Source: BRH-c25 sp012519325 (GTDB lineage: Bacteria > Bacillota > Clostridia > Lutisporales > Lutisporaceae). From it: 64,000 nt of DNA. Location of the stretch: positions 48,764 through 112,763 of the forward strand of contig JBMNHZ010000013.1 in the NCBI GenBank assembly GCA_050950645.1, written 5' to 3'. The translations under genes were made by a program, and so were the position numbers. This document shows positions 62,449 to 64,000 of this stretch, piece by piece. The number at the start of each line of letters is the position of its first letter. The first letter of the stretch is position 1. The notes beneath the pieces are model-generated. The model ran no database searches, was not told the DNA's origin, and saw only the letters and a program-made list of their open reading frames with translations.

Positions 62449-63048
62449 TTATAAGCACCCCTTCGTGGAAGGCATTCCCTGACTGCCGTCTATACGAAGA
62501 GCTTCCTTAAATGTCCTGGCAACAGCCTTGAATATGCATTCCGCATTGTGATGTGCGTTTTCACCGTACATCAGATTGATATGCAGGGTTATCGCTGAGT
62601 TACTGACAAAAGCCTTAAAAAACTCCTTTATGTTTTCAGTGTCAAAATCTCCAACATTGCCCTGAAGCGGGCCGCAGTTGTATACAAGATTCGCCCTGCC
62701 GCAAAAATCCACAGCTGCGATACAAAGGGAGTCATCCATGGGAAGCATCGTACTGCCGTATCTTGCTATGCCGGTCTTGTCACGGGTGCACTCGTAAAGA
62801 GCCTTCCCAAGTACTATTCCAACATCCTCAAGGGTATGATGCAAATCCACCTGAATATCCCCCCGGGCTTTCACAGTAAGGTCAAAACCGCTGTGTCTGC
62901 TTAATTGCTCCAGCATATGGTCGAAAAAAGGTATTCCGGTGTCTATTTCATATGTTCCGCTTCCGTCAAGATTCAAGCTTACATATACATCCGTCTCATT
63001 TGTCTTTCTGGATAGTTGGGCCATCCTTGACTTATCAATCTCTTTCAT
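62449..63048 (-). CDS. hisB: Imidazoleglycerol-phosphate dehydratase
   Basis: 199 residues, only the dehydratase. SRKTNETDVYVSLNLDGSGTYEIDTGIPFFDHMLEQLSRHSGFDL, the HHTLEDVGIVLGKAL metal site, YGSTMLPMDDSLCIAAVDFCGRANL and GENAHHNAECIFKAVARTF. Both manganese sites are kept. Overlaps hisC. Confidence 0.97.
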   Translation of the reverse strand: MKEIDKSRMAQLSRKTNETDVYVSLNLDGSGTYEIDTGIPFFDHMLEQLSRHSGFDLTVKARGDIQVDLHHTLEDVGIVLGKALYECTRDKTGIARYGSTMLPMDDSLCIAAVDFCGRANLVYNCGPLQGNVGDFDTENIKEFFKAFVSNSAITLHINLMYGENAHHNAECIFKAVARTFKEALRIDGSQGMPSTKGCL

Positions 63049-64000
63049 AAAGCGCCTCCTTTACGGTCTCATAGAATTTATCATTCTCAAGCCTGCTGCC
63101 TAATGTAACTCTCAGGCAATCCTCAAGCTTCGGGCTTGAGTATCTTCTTACAAAAATCCCTGTTTCCTGAAGTCTCTTGTTGATTTTCTCCGAGCGCTTG
63201 GAGCGGATTAGAATAAAATTGCTCGCAGATTCAAAGCATTGAAGGCCTTCAAGCTGCTTAAGCAATATTATCAGCCTTTCTCTCTCGCTTTTTATTGCTT
63301 CAATTCTTTCCATTACTTTATCAAGGTTTTTCAGAACCTCTGCCGCTGCAGCCTGTGCAAATGAATTCACATTGAAAGGTGAGCGGACTCTGTCCACATA
63401 GCTTATTATTGCGGGGCCGGCCAGCATATATCCTATCCTTAATCCTGCCAATCCGAATGCTTTGGAAAAGGTCCTGAGTATTATCAGATTGTCGTATGCT
63501 GAGAGAAGCCCTAAAGCTGTGACTCCCGAGAATTCAAAATATGCTTCATCCACAACTACGATACCGGCGGTGTTTTTCAATATTTCTTCTATGTCTGACA
63601 AGGCAAGCATCTTTCCGGTAGGATTGTTGGGGTTGCATAAAAATACCAGCTTGGGTTTTTCTGCCTTAAGCCCCTGGATAAATTCATCCAGGTTCAATTC
63701 AAAATCATTGTCCAGGTCATATCTCCATATCCTGGCGCCGCATATTGTTCCGTATACCTTATACATGGCAAAGGTTGGATTATATACTGCTATTGCATCC
63801 CCCGGATTTATAAAGGTCTGAAGCAGCACACTTATAAGCTCGTCTGAGCCGTTGCCTATGCATATTGAGCCGGGATCCATACCTGTATACCTTGAAATTG
63901 CTGCTTTAAGGCCTATACAGCCGCTGTCGGGATATCGGTTGAATTCCATTGCCTTTATGCTTTTAATCAGAGCTTCCTCAACCTTCTCGTCCAAGGCCCC
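63035..64000 (-). CDS. hisC: Histidinol-phosphate aminotransferase, 5' end beyond the window
   Basis: About 320 residues are present; the N-terminal part (about 35-40 residues with the usual LDANENPYGPS) is outside the window. Seen: FNRYPDSGCIGLKAAISRYTG, IGNGSDELISVLLQTFINPGDAI, LCNPNNPTGKML, VVVDEAYFEFSG, the PLP-Lys in ILRTFSKAFGLAGLRIGYML, and an Arg near the end (DCLRVTLGS). First visible gene of hisCBHAF-IE; genes before it (hisG, hisD) may be upstream. Confidence 0.95.
   Translation of the reverse strand, partial: GALDEKVEEALIKSIKAMEFNRYPDSGCIGLKAAISRYTGMDPGSICIGNGSDELISVLLQTFINPGDAIAVYNPTFAMYKVYGTICGARIWRYDLDNDFELNLDEFIQGLKAEKPKLVFLCNPNNPTGKMLALSDIEEILKNTAGIVVVDEAYFEFSGVTALGLLSAYDNLIILRTFSKAFGLAGLRIGYMLAGPAIISYVDRVRSPFNVNSFAQAAAAEVLKNLDKVMERIEAIKSERERLIILLKQLEGLQCFESASNFILIRSKRSEKINKRLQETGIFVRRYSSPKLEDCLRVTLGSRLENDKFYETVKEALYERD

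Noticed and set aside
1..64000. CRISPR array
   Set aside because: No regularly spaced direct repeats with unique spacers were seen; the repeats found are single palindromes.
1..64000. tRNA or rRNA genes
   Set aside because: No cloverleaf with the usual TTCGANNC arm or rRNA-like stretch was noticed on either strand; by eye only, so a tRNA scan would settle it.

Overview
The window looks like the chromosome of an anaerobic, endospore-forming Clostridia member, perhaps of the Acetivibrio/Ruminiclostridium type. That placement is my inference. It rests on many sporulation and germination genes (spoIIR, sleB, ypeB, gerA/B/C, an alpha/beta SASP, yabG, SPOCS/LysM, four CotS-like proteins), a fermentative lysine pathway, arginine deiminase fermentation and SLH/PKD surface proteins. 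Most genes lie on the minus strand.

Layout. (1) 0.5-10.6 kb is a cell-surface module. Three consecutive secreted proteins (SLH anchor, PKD-like repeat protein, VWA-like/RCC1-like/PKD-like protein) face a convergent membrane protein with a degenerate kinase-like cytoplasmic domain and an outside PKD domain. An IS3-family element (4694-6176) has split the third secreted gene. (2) 10.6-11.2 kb holds a candidate small structured RNA and ssb. (3) 11.3-20.3 kb is the lysine fermentation operon kdd-kamA-kamB-kamC-kamD-kamE. It has a clear sigma-54 promoter and sits beside a sigma-54 activator gene. (4) 20.5-33.5 kb carries a PP-loop protein, an MBL hydrolase, ddl, a SASP gene, ypeB-sleB, spoIIR, a ger operon, a nucleotidyltransferase with a GntR regulator, and ispE. 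(5) 33.8-41.8 kb carries SPOCS/LysM, arcA-argF-arcC, veg, a SpoIID-amidase fusion and yabG. (6) 41.9-48.9 kb is a CotS-family kinase-fold cluster, a glycosyltransferase and manC. (7) 49.1-59.7 kb is an accessory island: a DUF4143 ATPase, livKHMGF transporter, cyclase-family hydrolase, aminotransferase, DRE-TIM aldolase and a divergent IclR regulator, ending in a collapsed relic of the same DUF4143 gene. (8) 59.7-64 kb is hisC(partial)-B-H-A-F-IE.

The most interesting part is the 50.4-59.6 kb island. It looks like an uptake and breakdown pathway for an amino-acid-like compound: hydrolysis, transamination, then aldol cleavage. Two promoters there carry the same CGAAT-N3-ATTCG operator.

Caution: many genes carry one-base frameshifts, clustered at 9.1-9.9, 12.9-13.05 and 52.5-54.7 kb. 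In kamD five one-base insertions in about 160 bases, each in a short run, can be undone to restore the family sequence. I therefore read most of these as sequence errors and annotate the genes at full length.
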